Program-made: the position numbers and the translations under genes
NCBI GenBank assembly: GCA_945957395.1
Contig: CAMFKE010000008.1
Coordinates: 90,767 to 154,766 of the forward strand
Origin: an uncultured Opitutia bacterium
GTDB lineage: Bacteria; Verrucomicrobiota; Verrucomicrobiia; Opitutales; UBA953
Direction of reading: 5' to 3'
DNA: 64,000 bases
In this document: one piece after another, positions 1 through 8,600 of the stretch
Position numbering within the stretch: position 1 is the first letter of the stretch
Layout of the letters: each line of letters starts with the position of its first letter
Notes under the pieces: generated by a model
Database searches by the model: none
What the model saw: the letters and a program-made list of their open reading frames with translations, nothing else
What the model was told of the DNA's origin: nothing

Positions 1-890
1 TTGGTGAGCGGTTCCGTGACCGCGGTCTGCGTGTGGACCGGGATGGTGGTGAATTGGAAGTAACCCAATTTCGAGGTGAAGGCGTTCGTGGCCAGGACCA
101 CCTTTGGGGCGTGCACGCGCTGGTTGGCTGCGCCGACCTTGAGTAGCGCGACTTGCCCCTCGATGATTTCGTTGACCTTGCTGTTCTCGTAAATGACGAC
201 CCCGCTTCGCAGGGCCAAAGTCTTCAGCGCCCTGATGAGTTTCATCGCGTGCACGCTGCCGCCGTTGGGGTCGTAAAGCGCGGCGGCGTAACGGTCCGTG
301 CCGAGATTTCCCTCCGTCTCCTCCGCATCCCAAAACTCGATGGGCATGCCCATCTCGCGGACTTCTCGCGCGTATGCTCGCGCCTCTGCGACATCCTCTT
401 CGTCAACGATCGCAAAGACAACGCCGTCCAGGACCAGGTCGCAGTCCACTCCGCTGGCCCGGCAGGCCGCCTGCATCTTCCGGATGTTCTGCGCCGTGAT
501 TTCATAGGTCTTCCGATGGACCTCCGAATCGTCTGAAATCTCAAAAGACTCGGGAGGAGGCTGGGTCAAAACCATGCCGCCATGGCGACCCGAGGCGCCG
601 GAGCCGACCTTGCCCGCCTCCAGAAGGACAACTTTGAGTCGAGGGTTGTACTTCTTGAGGTGGTAGGCGGTGGAAAGCCCGGTGTAGCCGCCGCCGATGA
701 TCGCGACATCGGCCGTGATGTCGTTCTTCAAGGGCGGCTCGGCTTCCACTTCCTCCTTGGCCCAGAAACTGCGGTTGGGCTCAAACGGCGAATCGGCTTC
801 TCCAAGAAGGAAGAAGACCAGCGAGGTCGTCGCCACCACGGCGGCGATGCCCGCCGCGGCGAACAGAAGTTTGCTTTTCAGGAGTTTCAT
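1..890 (-). CDS. Membrane-anchored FAD-dependent oxidoreductase (DAO family), 3' end off the window
   Basis: The first 296 codons are present and the gene continues past the left edge with no stop in the window. The start is the ATG at 890-888. Residues 1-30 (MKLLKSKLLFAAAGIAAVVA and on) form a signal anchor, which is unusual for this normally soluble family. A linker of about 25 residues then leads into a Rossmann dinucleotide-binding motif, ADVAIIGGGYTGLSTAYHL, followed by LLEAGKVGSGASGRHGG, typical of D-amino-acid-oxidase/GlpO-like flavoproteins such as gamma-glutamylputrescine oxidase. The motif VVLATNAFT further on fits the second FAD-contact region. The substrate cannot be told. The anchor suggests the enzyme is membrane-attached, possibly on the outer face. 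The family call is solid; the precise role is unknown. Confidence 0.85.
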   Translation of the reverse strand, partial: MKLLKSKLLFAAAGIAAVVATTSLVFFLLGEADSPFEPNRSFWAKEEVEAEPPLKNDITADVAIIGGGYTGLSTAYHLKKYNPRLKVVLLEAGKVGSGASGRHGGMVLTQPPPESFEISDDSEVHRKTYEITAQNIRKMQAACRASGVDCDLVLDGVVFAIVDEEDVAEARAYAREVREMGMPIEFWDAEETEGNLGTDRYAAALYDPNGGSVHAMKLIRALKTLALRSGVVIYENSKVNEIIEGQVALLKVGAANQRVHAPKVVLATNAFTSKLGYFQFTTIPVHTQTAVTEPLT

Positions 891-1134
891 CGGGCGGCGT
901 GCAGGTTGCCAAAAGGCGTTCGGGCGCCTCGATTGGGAGCGCTTTATTGCTGTCGACCCGGGCGGGGCTCCGGCGACATCCCGTCAAGCGCCGGGCATAT
1001 GTTTGGGAGGCAGGTTTTCGTCTGCGGATTATCCGCCCGGTTTCTTGAAGCAACAACCGTCGGCAGGGCCCCTTGGCGTCGTATTAAGATCCGGCCGTGC
1101 GAAAAGGCGAACAGCGGGATGGCTCAAATGCCTT

Positions 1135-1779
1135 TCACGCGCCCGGCCGGCGGCGCGCGGCTTGGGCGAGGTGGGCGCAGATGGGGCAGGTTTTGCCGTC
1201 GCAGCCGCGGGCCGTGCAATATTCGCGTCCGTAGAAGATGATGCGCAGGTGCAGCGCGTTCCAGCTCACCTTGGGGAAGAGCTTTTTCAGGTCGCGCTCG
1301 GTTTGCGTCACCGAGGATCCGTCGGAGAGCTTCCAGCGGGCCGCGAGTCGGTGGATGTGGGTGTCCACCGGGAAGGCGGGCACGCCGAATGCCTGCGCCA
1401 TGACGACCGAGGCGGTCTTGTGGCCCACGCCCGGGAGTTCCTCCAGCGCCTCGAAGTCGGCCGGCACGCGCCCGCCATGCTTGTCGATCAGCATGCGGGC
1501 GAGCCCGGCGAGCGCCTTGGACTTGCCGGGGGCGAGACCGAGCGTGCGGATGTACGGCAATATCTCCTCGGGCGTCATCGCCGCCATGGCCTCGGGCGTG
1601 CCGGCTCGCGCGAACAGAGCCGGGGTGGCCTTGTTCACCGCTTTGTCCGTGCACTGGGCGGAAAGCAGGACCGCCACGAGCAGCGTGAACGGGTCCGTGT
1701 GGTCGAGCGGGATGGGCGGGTTCGGGTAGAGCCGTTCCAGTTCGCGTGCCACATAGTCGGCGCGTTCGGTTTTCGTCAT
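1135..1779 (-). CDS. nth: Endonuclease III (DNA glycosylase/AP lyase)
   Basis: A 214-residue protein of usual Nth length that removes oxidised pyrimidines and nicks abasic sites in base-excision repair. The ATG at 1779 (MTKTERADYVARELERLYPN) is preferred over an in-frame start 26 codons upstream because it matches the family N-terminus. The helix-hairpin-helix LEELPGVGHKTASVVMAQAF carries the catalytic Lys, and VDTHIHRLAARW carries the catalytic Asp. The C-terminal iron-sulfur region is odd: REYCTARGCDGKTCPICAHL has cysteines spaced C-x4-C-x4-C-x2-C, not the classical C-x6-C-x2-C-x5-C, and lacks the final Cys. Cluster ligation may therefore differ or be lost. The gene stands alone between spacers. 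Confidence 0.93.
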   Translation of the reverse strand: MTKTERADYVARELERLYPNPPIPLDHTDPFTLLVAVLLSAQCTDKAVNKATPALFARAGTPEAMAAMTPEEILPYIRTLGLAPGKSKALAGLARMLIDKHGGRVPADFEALEELPGVGHKTASVVMAQAFGVPAFPVDTHIHRLAARWKLSDGSSVTQTERDLKKLFPKVSWNALHLRIIFYGREYCTARGCDGKTCPICAHLAQAARRRPGA

Positions 1780-1866
1780 GGCGCCAAGGCATACCCGGCG
1801 ATGCCGCTCCGGCGAGACGCGTGTCGCGCCGGGAAAAGTCGGATAAACCGAAATCATGCAGTGAAA

Positions 1867-2000
1867 TCTCGCGCGGAGCCGCGGAGCGCGCGCGGAGAAT
1901 CAAACAGAGAACATTCGTCAGGGCCGGAATCCTCGTCTTTGGTTCGGCGATCCAAGCCTGCGAAGGCCTGTTCAAGTCTTCCCCGCGTCTCTGCGTGAAA
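1867..2000. repeat. Degenerate copy of the intergenic 'tctctgcgtgaaa' repeat
   Basis: The 312-base gap between nth and the next gene holds a worn inverted pair: a left part at 1867-1898 (tctcgcgcggagccgcggag...) and a right part at 1984-2000 (cgcgtctctgcgtgaaa). Both resemble modules that recur at 55-62 kb, for example 61426-61460 and 61485-61505. No gene is visible in this gap. Confidence 0.5.
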
Positions 2001-2091
2001 AAGCTGCCAGCATCGTTTCGGATAAAGCCGGAAAATCCGGGAGTTCGGGAAAAACCTTCCGCCGCGCGGGGATTTCGTTGGGTTGGCCGGC

Positions 2092-2982
2092 ATGCACCGC
2101 AAGTCCGCCACCCGACCGCTGACCGTCGCCACGCTCGCCTACCCGGTGGGCGAGCCCCGCGCGTGGGCCGATTTCGAGTCGAAGGTGCGCGCGTTGGCGC
2201 GTGAGGCGCACGTGCGCGGCGCGAAGTTCTGGGTTTTGCCGGAGTATTTCTCCATGGAGCTCGCCGCGCTGTTCGACGACCCGGTGCGCGCGTCGCTGTC
2301 GCGTCAGCTGGAGGCGGTGCAGGGACTGTTGCCGGAGTTCCGCAAGCTGTTCGCGGACCTGGCGCGCACCCATGAGGCGACCATCGTGGCCGGCACCTTC
2401 CCCGTGGCGGTGCGACCGGGCGAGTTCCGCAACCGCTCGTATGTATACCACCCCGACGGCTCCGAGGATTTCCAGGACAAGCTGCTCATGACCCGCTTCG
2501 AGAACGAGCTGTGGAAGGTGTCGCCGGGCGACGCGCTGCGCGTGTTCCGTGCGGAGTGGGGCGCGTTTGGCGTGAGCGTCTGCTACGAGAGCGAGTTCCC
2601 TCTGCATGTGCGCCGGCAGGCCGAGGCCGGCGCGCTCGTGCTGGCCGTGCCCAGTTGCACCGACAGCCGTGCCGGCGACAACCGCGTGCGCATCGGCTGC
2701 CGCGCGCGCGCCATGGAAAACCAGTTCTTTGTCGCGCGCTCCCCGCTCGTGGGGCGTGCCGCATGGTCGCCGGCCATCGATGAGAACACCGGCGCGGCTT
2801 CCGTGTACACGCCCGTGGACCGCAAATTCCCCGACGACGGCGTCGCGGCGAGCGGGGGCGACGAGGCGCCCGGCTGGGTGTTCGCCGACCTCGACCTGGA
2901 TCGCGTCGAGTGGATCCGCCAACGCGGCATGGTCTTCAACTACGCCGACTGGCCTAGGCAGACGCGGGAAGTCACGAACTGA
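2092..2982 (+). CDS. Carbon-nitrogen hydrolase (nitrilase superfamily)
   Basis: A 296-residue predicted cytoplasmic amidase/nitrilase-fold enzyme. The catalytic triad is visible: Glu in FWVLPEYFSME, Lys in FQDKLLMTRFENE and Cys in FGVSVCYESEFP. The start is taken at the ATG at 2092; a TTG three codons upstream (2083) is possible. Members of this superfamily hydrolyse amides or nitriles in nitrogen scavenging, metabolite repair or polyamine metabolism. The local pattern (YHPDGSEDFQDK, YESEFPLHVRRQAEAGA) resembles the large group of uncharacterised bacterial members, so the substrate is not assigned. It converges with the EVE-domain gene, leaving a 30-base gap. Confidence 0.88.
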   Translation: MHRKSATRPLTVATLAYPVGEPRAWADFESKVRALAREAHVRGAKFWVLPEYFSMELAALFDDPVRASLSRQLEAVQGLLPEFRKLFADLARTHEATIVAGTFPVAVRPGEFRNRSYVYHPDGSEDFQDKLLMTRFENELWKVSPGDALRVFRAEWGAFGVSVCYESEFPLHVRRQAEAGALVLAVPSCTDSRAGDNRVRIGCRARAMENQFFVARSPLVGRAAWSPAIDENTGAASVYTPVDRKFPDDGVAASGGDEAPGWVFADLDLDRVEWIRQRGMVFNYADWPRQTREVTN

Positions 2983-3012
2983 TCGCGGGCGGCGGGGCGC
3001 CGGCCCGGCTGT

Positions 3013-3555
3013 TCAGGGGCGCTGCCGGCGCGCCAATTCGCCCGGGGCGAGGCCTGCGAGCGCGAGTATGCGCGCGGTGTGCGCGGCGTCCACGGGCGTG
3101 ATGGAAAGCCTGTTGCCCGGGCGTGTGGCGAGCAGTCCGTCCAGCGCGAGGTCGCTCTTCAGCGTGGCCAGCGAAACAGGGCGTGGCAGGTCGGCGCGCC
3201 AGCGTACATCCACGAGCACCCAGCGGGGCGCGACCGGGGAGGACTTCGGGTCGAAGTATTCGGACTTCGAATCGAATTGCGTGGGGTCGGGACGCGCGGC
3301 CGAGGCGACTTCGGCGAGGCCGACCACGCCCGGTTCCGCGCAATTGGAGTGATAGAAGAGCACGAGGTCGCCCTCGCGCATGGCGTCGCGCATGAAGTTG
3401 CGCGCCTGGAAATTGCGCACGCCGTTCCACGGTTCCGTGCGACCGGGGCGCGTCCGCAGATCCTCGAACGAGAATACGTCCGGCTCGCTTTTCATGAGCC
3501 ACGCGGGGCGGTCGGGGTCGCCGGGGGCGGCGGCTTGGTCTTGTATGTCGGTCAT
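3013..3555 (-). CDS. EVE domain-containing protein
   Basis: A 180-residue protein that is essentially one EVE domain (PUA-like fold, thymocyte nuclear protein 1 family). After a 17-residue acidic leader the diagnostic start PAWLMKSEPDVFSFEDL appears, followed by WNGVRNFQARNFMRDAMREG and DLVLFYHSNC, where the domain forms the pocket that binds modified bases. Bacterial EVE proteins are inferred to recognise modified cytosine in DNA or RNA. It stands alone here, not fused to a restriction nuclease, so a housekeeping rather than a defence role is likely. The C-terminus LALAGLAPGELARRQRP looks like a short extension. Confidence 0.9.
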   Translation of the reverse strand: MTDIQDQAAAPGDPDRPAWLMKSEPDVFSFEDLRTRPGRTEPWNGVRNFQARNFMRDAMREGDLVLFYHSNCAEPGVVGLAEVASAARPDPTQFDSKSEYFDPKSSPVAPRWVLVDVRWRADLPRPVSLATLKSDLALDGLLATRPGNRLSITPVDAAHTARILALAGLAPGELARRQRP

Positions 3556-3628
3556 GTCGTGAAGTGCCGGCTTTCAACGGAGCGCTCCGGCCTCGCGCGG
3601 CAAATCCCTGCGGCGCTTCGCCGGCGGC

Positions 3629-3668
3629 GAAAACATGACGACCGCCGGCGCGAGGCCGACGGTCGTCA
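3629..3668 (-). terminator. Hairpin terminator after adenylate kinase
   Basis: TGACGACCG at 3636-3644 pairs with CGGTCGTCA at 3660-3668, with a further inner CGGC/GCCG pairing. Read on the minus strand the stem is followed by TGTTTTCG. It lies 26 bases past the stop of the adenylate kinase gene. Confidence 0.65.
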
Positions 3669-3693
3669 GGGTCATCCGGATACGCGGAGCGGT

Positions 3694-4431
3694 TTAGGCG
3701 ATGGACTTGGCCAGGTTGGCGCGGACGGTCTCGAGGGAGCCGCCGGCGTCGATGTGGTGGTAGGCGAACACGCCCTTGAGCGACTGCAGCGGGGCCACGG
3801 TGCTCTCGGCGAACACGCGGTAGCGCTTGCCGGCGGCGGCCGCGTCGGTGTCGGTCTTGCGGATCTCCTGCTTGGGGCCGGGCTTCGTGCCGGCGTCCAC
3901 CTCGGCGTTGTAGGCGAGGGCCTCGCGGCCGCGCTTGAGCTGGCGCTCCACGGCCACGGCCTCGGAGACGTCGAGCACGAGGATGTGGAACTCGGGCTTG
4001 GCGAACTTCGCGGGCTCGGAGGCGTTAAGCTCGTTGAGCTTGTTGAAGAGCAGCTTGAGGCAGTCGCACTGCACCTGGGTGCGAGGGAAGCCGTCCACGA
4101 TCACGCCGGGGCGGAACTGGGGCTCGGTGAGCTTCTTGAAGAGCAGCTCCATCACGAACTTGTCGTCCACGAGCAGGCCGGCGTCCATGATCTTGCGCAC
4201 CTCGGGGGTCTGCAGCAGGTCGCTCACCACCACGGGTCCGGCGCCGAAGCCCTTCTTCTGCATGATGAAGGCGGTGTTGGTGCCCTTGCCCGCGCCGGGG
4301 GCGCCGTTGAGCCAGAAGATGCACTTGGGGAAAGTCAGGGCGGAGCGGCCGACATTGGCCTCCAGGGAGGTCCACACGGCGTTGAAAAGTTTTACGGCCT
4401 CGGGATTGTCGACGGTGATGGCGGTGGACAT
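3694..4431 (-). CDS. adk: Adenylate kinase-like nucleoside monophosphate kinase
   Basis: A 245-residue kinase predicted to balance adenine nucleotides (ATP + AMP to 2 ADP). The P-loop FWLNGAPGAGKGTNT sits about 45 residues in, later than in standard Adk, after an extension beginning MSTAITVDNPEAVKLFNA. VIVDGFPRTQVQCD is the classical Adk signature with the NMP-binding Arg. The lid region runs from RQLKRGREAL to RKTDTDAAAAGKRYRVF. The ATG at 4431 is chosen over one 16 codons upstream because the longer form adds only a non-conserved leader. No zinc cysteines are seen in the lid. Strictly, UMP/CMP specificity cannot be excluded. Confidence 0.82.
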   Translation of the reverse strand: MSTAITVDNPEAVKLFNAVWTSLEANVGRSALTFPKCIFWLNGAPGAGKGTNTAFIMQKKGFGAGPVVVSDLLQTPEVRKIMDAGLLVDDKFVMELLFKKLTEPQFRPGVIVDGFPRTQVQCDCLKLLFNKLNELNASEPAKFAKPEFHILVLDVSEAVAVERQLKRGREALAYNAEVDAGTKPGPKQEIRKTDTDAAAAGKRYRVFAESTVAPLQSLKGVFAYHHIDAGGSLETVRANLAKSIA

Positions 4432-4602
4432 GGCGGGAGTTTCTTTGAGTGGCGCAGATAGGGGCGTCGCCCGGTTCAAATGGCAAAAGCAAAAACGGGA
4501 AAGCCGCCCGGCGAGCGGTGGTCACCCGACCGGTCCGGTTCCCCCCCGTTCGCGCGGAACTTCCTCGCGTTCGCGCGGTTTCGCCATTGCGACCCACGAC
4601 CC

Positions 4603-5595
4603 ATGAAGCTGAAGCCCGCCCTCGCCGCCCTCGCGCTGGCGCTCCCGTCACCGATTGTCCTCGCGGCCGAACGGACCGAGACCACCCCGCGGGCCAACCC
4701 GACCTCCGGCGTCGCAGCGCCCGCCGAAGTCACCGCGGAGACCTTCCTGGACGAGGAGCGGCGACCGTGGCGCGACGAGATGCGCCGGCGTTTCGAGCCG
4801 CTCATCCGAGGGTGCAAGACGCGCCGTGAGGCCATCCTGGTGATCGCGCAAAACGCGGCGAGCGTGTGCGGGGTGAAGTACAGCACCGGGCGGCGCGCGG
4901 CCAACCAGTCGGTCGAGGAGTCGCTCGCCAGCGGCAAGGCCAGCTGCACCGGACTGTCCATCCTGCTCGCCGCCGCCTACAGGTCCGTGGGCATTCCGGC
5001 TCGCATTGTCGGCGTGGCGGAGTGGGGCGACCGCCCGGGCAACCACACCTGGGTCGAGGTGCTCGACGACGACGGCTGGCACTTCATCGAATATTACCCG
5101 GACAAGGCCGGCCTCGACCGCGGCTGGATTCTCGACCCCATCGCGAACCTGGACCCGAAGAACCCGCGCTCGCGCGTGCTCGCCCGTGACGACGCCGGCG
5201 ACAAGGTTTTCTTCCTTCCGTGGAACCCGGCGGACACCTCGCTTCGCGCGGTGGACCGCACCGAGGCCTACCTCAAGATCGCCGCCGAGCAGGGCGTGCG
5301 GCGCAAGGGCGCATCGGTGCCGGCGGGGGAGGGAGTGGTGACCATCGAGGCCAGGGATGCTTCGGGCGCCCGCGTGCCGCTGGCGTTTCGCTTGGTGGAC
5401 GCGGCGGGCGAATCACTTTTTTCGGGCGAGACGCCCGGTCCGTTGGACGACCTCAATAACGCGCCTCGCGCTTCGCTGCCCGCCGGTGCCGGCAACCACA
5501 CCGTCGTGTACCGCGACAAATCCGGCAAGGAACGGCGCGTGACGGTGTCGGCGAAGGCCGGAGAGACCGTGACCGTCGTGCTGAAGGCGCAATAG
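4603..5595 (+). CDS. Secreted transglutaminase-like domain protein
   Basis: A 330-residue exported protein. The ATG at 4603 gives a good signal peptide (MKLKPALAALALALPSPIVLAAE); the longer frame to 4480 adds 41 residues that read as non-coding and would bury the signal. The central transglutaminase-like cysteine-protease fold shows Cys in GKASCTGLSILLAAAYRSVG, His in RPGNHTWVEVLDDDG and Asp/Glu in WHFIEYYPDK. The C-terminal ~90 residues look like a beta-sandwich (Ig/CNA-B-like): VTIEARDASGARVPLAFRLV to the end. It probably acts in the periplasm on proteins or peptidoglycan peptides; the substrate is unknown. Confidence 0.85.
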   Translation: MKLKPALAALALALPSPIVLAAERTETTPRANPTSGVAAPAEVTAETFLDEERRPWRDEMRRRFEPLIRGCKTRREAILVIAQNAASVCGVKYSTGRRAANQSVEESLASGKASCTGLSILLAAAYRSVGIPARIVGVAEWGDRPGNHTWVEVLDDDGWHFIEYYPDKAGLDRGWILDPIANLDPKNPRSRVLARDDAGDKVFFLPWNPADTSLRAVDRTEAYLKIAAEQGVRRKGASVPAGEGVVTIEARDASGARVPLAFRLVDAAGESLFSGETPGPLDDLNNAPRASLPAGAGNHTVVYRDKSGKERRVTVSAKAGETVTVVLKAQ

Positions 5596-5598
5596 AAA

Positions 5599-5624
5599 GC
5601 CCGGGCCTTTCGCAAGACCCGGGC
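5599..5624. terminator. Convergent hairpin terminator
   Basis: GCCCGGG at 5599-5605 pairs with CCCGGGC at 5618-5624 around a 12-base loop. It lies between the ends of the transglutaminase-like gene (+) and the RND pump gene (-), so it can serve both. The T-tracts are short on either strand. Confidence 0.5.
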
Positions 5625-5647
5625 CGGACGACAGGGGGTTGGTCGCC

Positions 5648-8600
5648 TCACTCGCGGCGAGCGGCCAGCGCGCGCAGGGCGCCGGCGCGGCCGAAGTGCA
5701 GGAACACGGTGGGAGTGAGAGCGATGTCGAGCAGCGTGGATGACACGAGGCCTCCGACGATCACCACGGCGACCGGGTGCAGCAGTTCCTTGCCCGGCTC
5801 GCCGGCGGCGAGGAGCAGGGGCGTGAGCGCGATGCCGGCGGACAACGCGGTCATGAGCACGGGCGCGAGTCGCTCCTGCGAGCCGCGTATGACCATGGCC
5901 CGGCTGAACGGTTCGTTTTCGTGGCGCATGAGGTGCAGGTAGTGGTCGATCATCATGATCGTGTTGCGCGCGCCGATACCGGCGACGGCGACGAACCCGA
6001 TGAGCGTGGCCACGGAGATGTCCCCGAGCAGCCACCAGGCCGCGACGAGTCCGCCCAGCAGGGCGAGCGGGATGTTCACCAGCACCTGCGCGGCGAGCGA
6101 GAGGCTGCCGAAGTGCGTGTAGAGCAGCGCGGCGGCGAGCAGCAGCGCTGCTGCCGCGGCGACGGCCATGGTGCGCCCTGCGGCCACGCGCGATTCGTAT
6201 TCACCTTCCACCGACACGCGCACGCCTTCCGGCGCCGGCGTTTCGGCCACGAGGGCCTTCACGCGTTCGGCGACGGCGGAGAGGTCGGCGCCGGAGACAT
6301 TGGCGGAGAGGATGACGCGGCGTTCGCCGTTCTCGCGGTTGATCTGCGGCGGGCCGTACTCCTCGCGCACCTCGGCGAGGTCGCCGAGCCTGTATGCGCG
6401 CCCATCGGGCGCATCCACCGGCAGCTCGCGTATCGCTTCGGGCGCGAGGCGGTGATTCTCGGGCACCTGCACGACCACGGGCCTCACGAGCGGCCCGTCC
6501 CGCCACTCGGTGACGGTGGCGCCGCCGAGCATGTCGGCGGCCAACCGGGCGAGAGCGCCGGGCGCGACGCCTGCGGCGGCGCACCTGTCGCGGTCCGGGA
6601 TGACGCGCAACTGGGGCACGGACGGCAGGCGCTCGACGGACACATCGGTGGCGCCGGGGATTGCGCGCACCTTGGCGGCCAGAGCGTCGGCGTGGCGCAG
6701 AGCCTTGTCGGTGTCCTGTGCGTAGAGCTTCACGGCGATCTGGGCGGAGACGCCGGAGATCATGTGGCTGATGCGGTGGGCGAGGGGCTGGCCGACATTC
6801 ATGGCGGTGCCCGGGATGGTGTTCAGCCTCGCGCGCACCTCGGCGATGACCTCCTTGCGCGGGCGGCCGCCCTCGTTGAACTCGATGTCATATTCCACGA
6901 CATTGGCGCCCATGACATGGTCGGAGTTCTCGGCGCGGCCGACGCGCTGGCCGACCGAGCGGATCTCGGGGATGTCCAGCAGCATGCGCGAGCCGGAGGC
7001 GCCCACCTCGGTGGCGCGCTCGAGCGAGGTGCCGGGGGCGTTCACGAGGGACACCAGCAGCGACCCTTCGTTGAACGCGGGCAGGAAGTTTTTGCCCAGC
7101 AGAGGCCAGAGCGAGAACGCGGACGCGGTCATGAGGAGCGCCGCGAGGCAGGCCAGCCACGGGTGGCGCAGCGCGGGCCCGAGCAGCAGCTTCGCGTTCG
7201 CCGCCTTCAGGGCGCGCAGCACGAGGCTGTCTTTCTCCGCCTTGAGCGCGGCGGCGGGCAGCAGGAGCGAGGCGAGCGCGGGCACCACGGTGAGCGACAC
7301 GACGAACGAGGCGAGCATGGCCACGATGGTCGCCGTCGCCACGGGCGCGAACAGTCGGCCTTCGATGCCCGGCAACGCGTAGAGCGGAGCGAACGCGAGG
7401 GCGATGAGCAGCGTGGCGTAGAGGATGCCGGAGCGCACCTCGACGGACGCGGAGGCGACGACTTCGCGCACTTCATTGGCGGGCAGTCGAGCGGTGTGAG
7501 GTGTGAGGTTCGAGGTGGCGTCAGTGGGTTGGTTTTCGGCGTCACTCCCTTTCACCTTCCACCTATCACCTGCCACCTGCTTCCGCGCCGCCGCTTCGCG
7601 CAGCCGGCGGAAAACATTCTCCACATCCACCACGGCGTCGTCCACCACGAGGCCCACGGCCACGGCGAGACCGCCGAGCGTCATGGCGTTCACCGAGAAG
7701 CCGAAGGCGGCGAAGGTGAGAGCGGAGGCGGCGAGCGAGAGCGGGATGGCGGTGAGCGTGACGAGTGTGGTGCGGATGTTGGCGAGGAACAGGATGAGCA
7801 CGGCCGCCACCATGAGCGCGCCGTCGCGCAGCGCCTCGGTCAGGTTGTGCGCGGCGTGCCCGATGAACTCGGCCTGGCGGAACAGCACGATCGGCGTGGC
7901 GCCTTTGGGCAGCGTGGGCGCGAGCGCCTTGAGCGCCTCCTCGACGCGCGCGGTGAGCGCGGGGGTGTCCACGCGGGGCTGCTTGGTGACGCCGAGGATG
8001 ACGCCCGGCACGCCGTTCACGAGGGCGTCGCCGCGCATGGGTGCGGGCGCGAGGCGCACGGTGGCGAACTCGCCGAGCGTCACGCGCCGGTCGCCCGGCA
8101 ACTTCACCGGAGTGCCGGCGATCTTGGCGGGGTCGAGCGCAAGTCCGGTCACGCGGATGGCGCGTTCCTTTTCCGGTCCGGCGGCGAAGCCGGCGGAGGC
8201 GTTCAGGCCGGCGTCGCGCGCGGCGGCGAGTATGTCGTCCCAGGTCACGCCGAGGGCTCGCATCCGGTCCGGATCCGGAGCGATCTCAAAGCGCAGCACG
8301 CCGCCGCCGATGGGCGAGATCTCGGCCACGCCTTTGACGGCCAGCAGGGCCGGGCGCACGCGGCGCTCGGCGAGGTCGCGCAGCTCGGAGGCGGAGATGA
8401 CGCCCGGTTCGGCCTTGAAACCCACGAGGAGGATTTCGCCCATGAGCGAGGTCTCGGGCACCATCTCGACGGAGGCGCCGGGCGGGAGTTGGTCGGAGAA
8501 TCCGGCGAGGCGTTCCTGCACGAGCGTGCGGATGCGCCGCGAATCCCGGCCGAAGTCGAACTCGGCGATGACGAGCGCGAGACCGGCTTCGGTGCGTGTG

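Noticed and set aside
1238..1729. Plus-strand frame of 163 codons over nth
   Set aside because: Antisense shadow of nth with no family resemblance.
7494..7580. CRISPR-like or minisatellite array
   Set aside because: Units are 7 bases, only 3-4 copies, without spacers between units; the same pattern inside gatB points to an STRR-like class.
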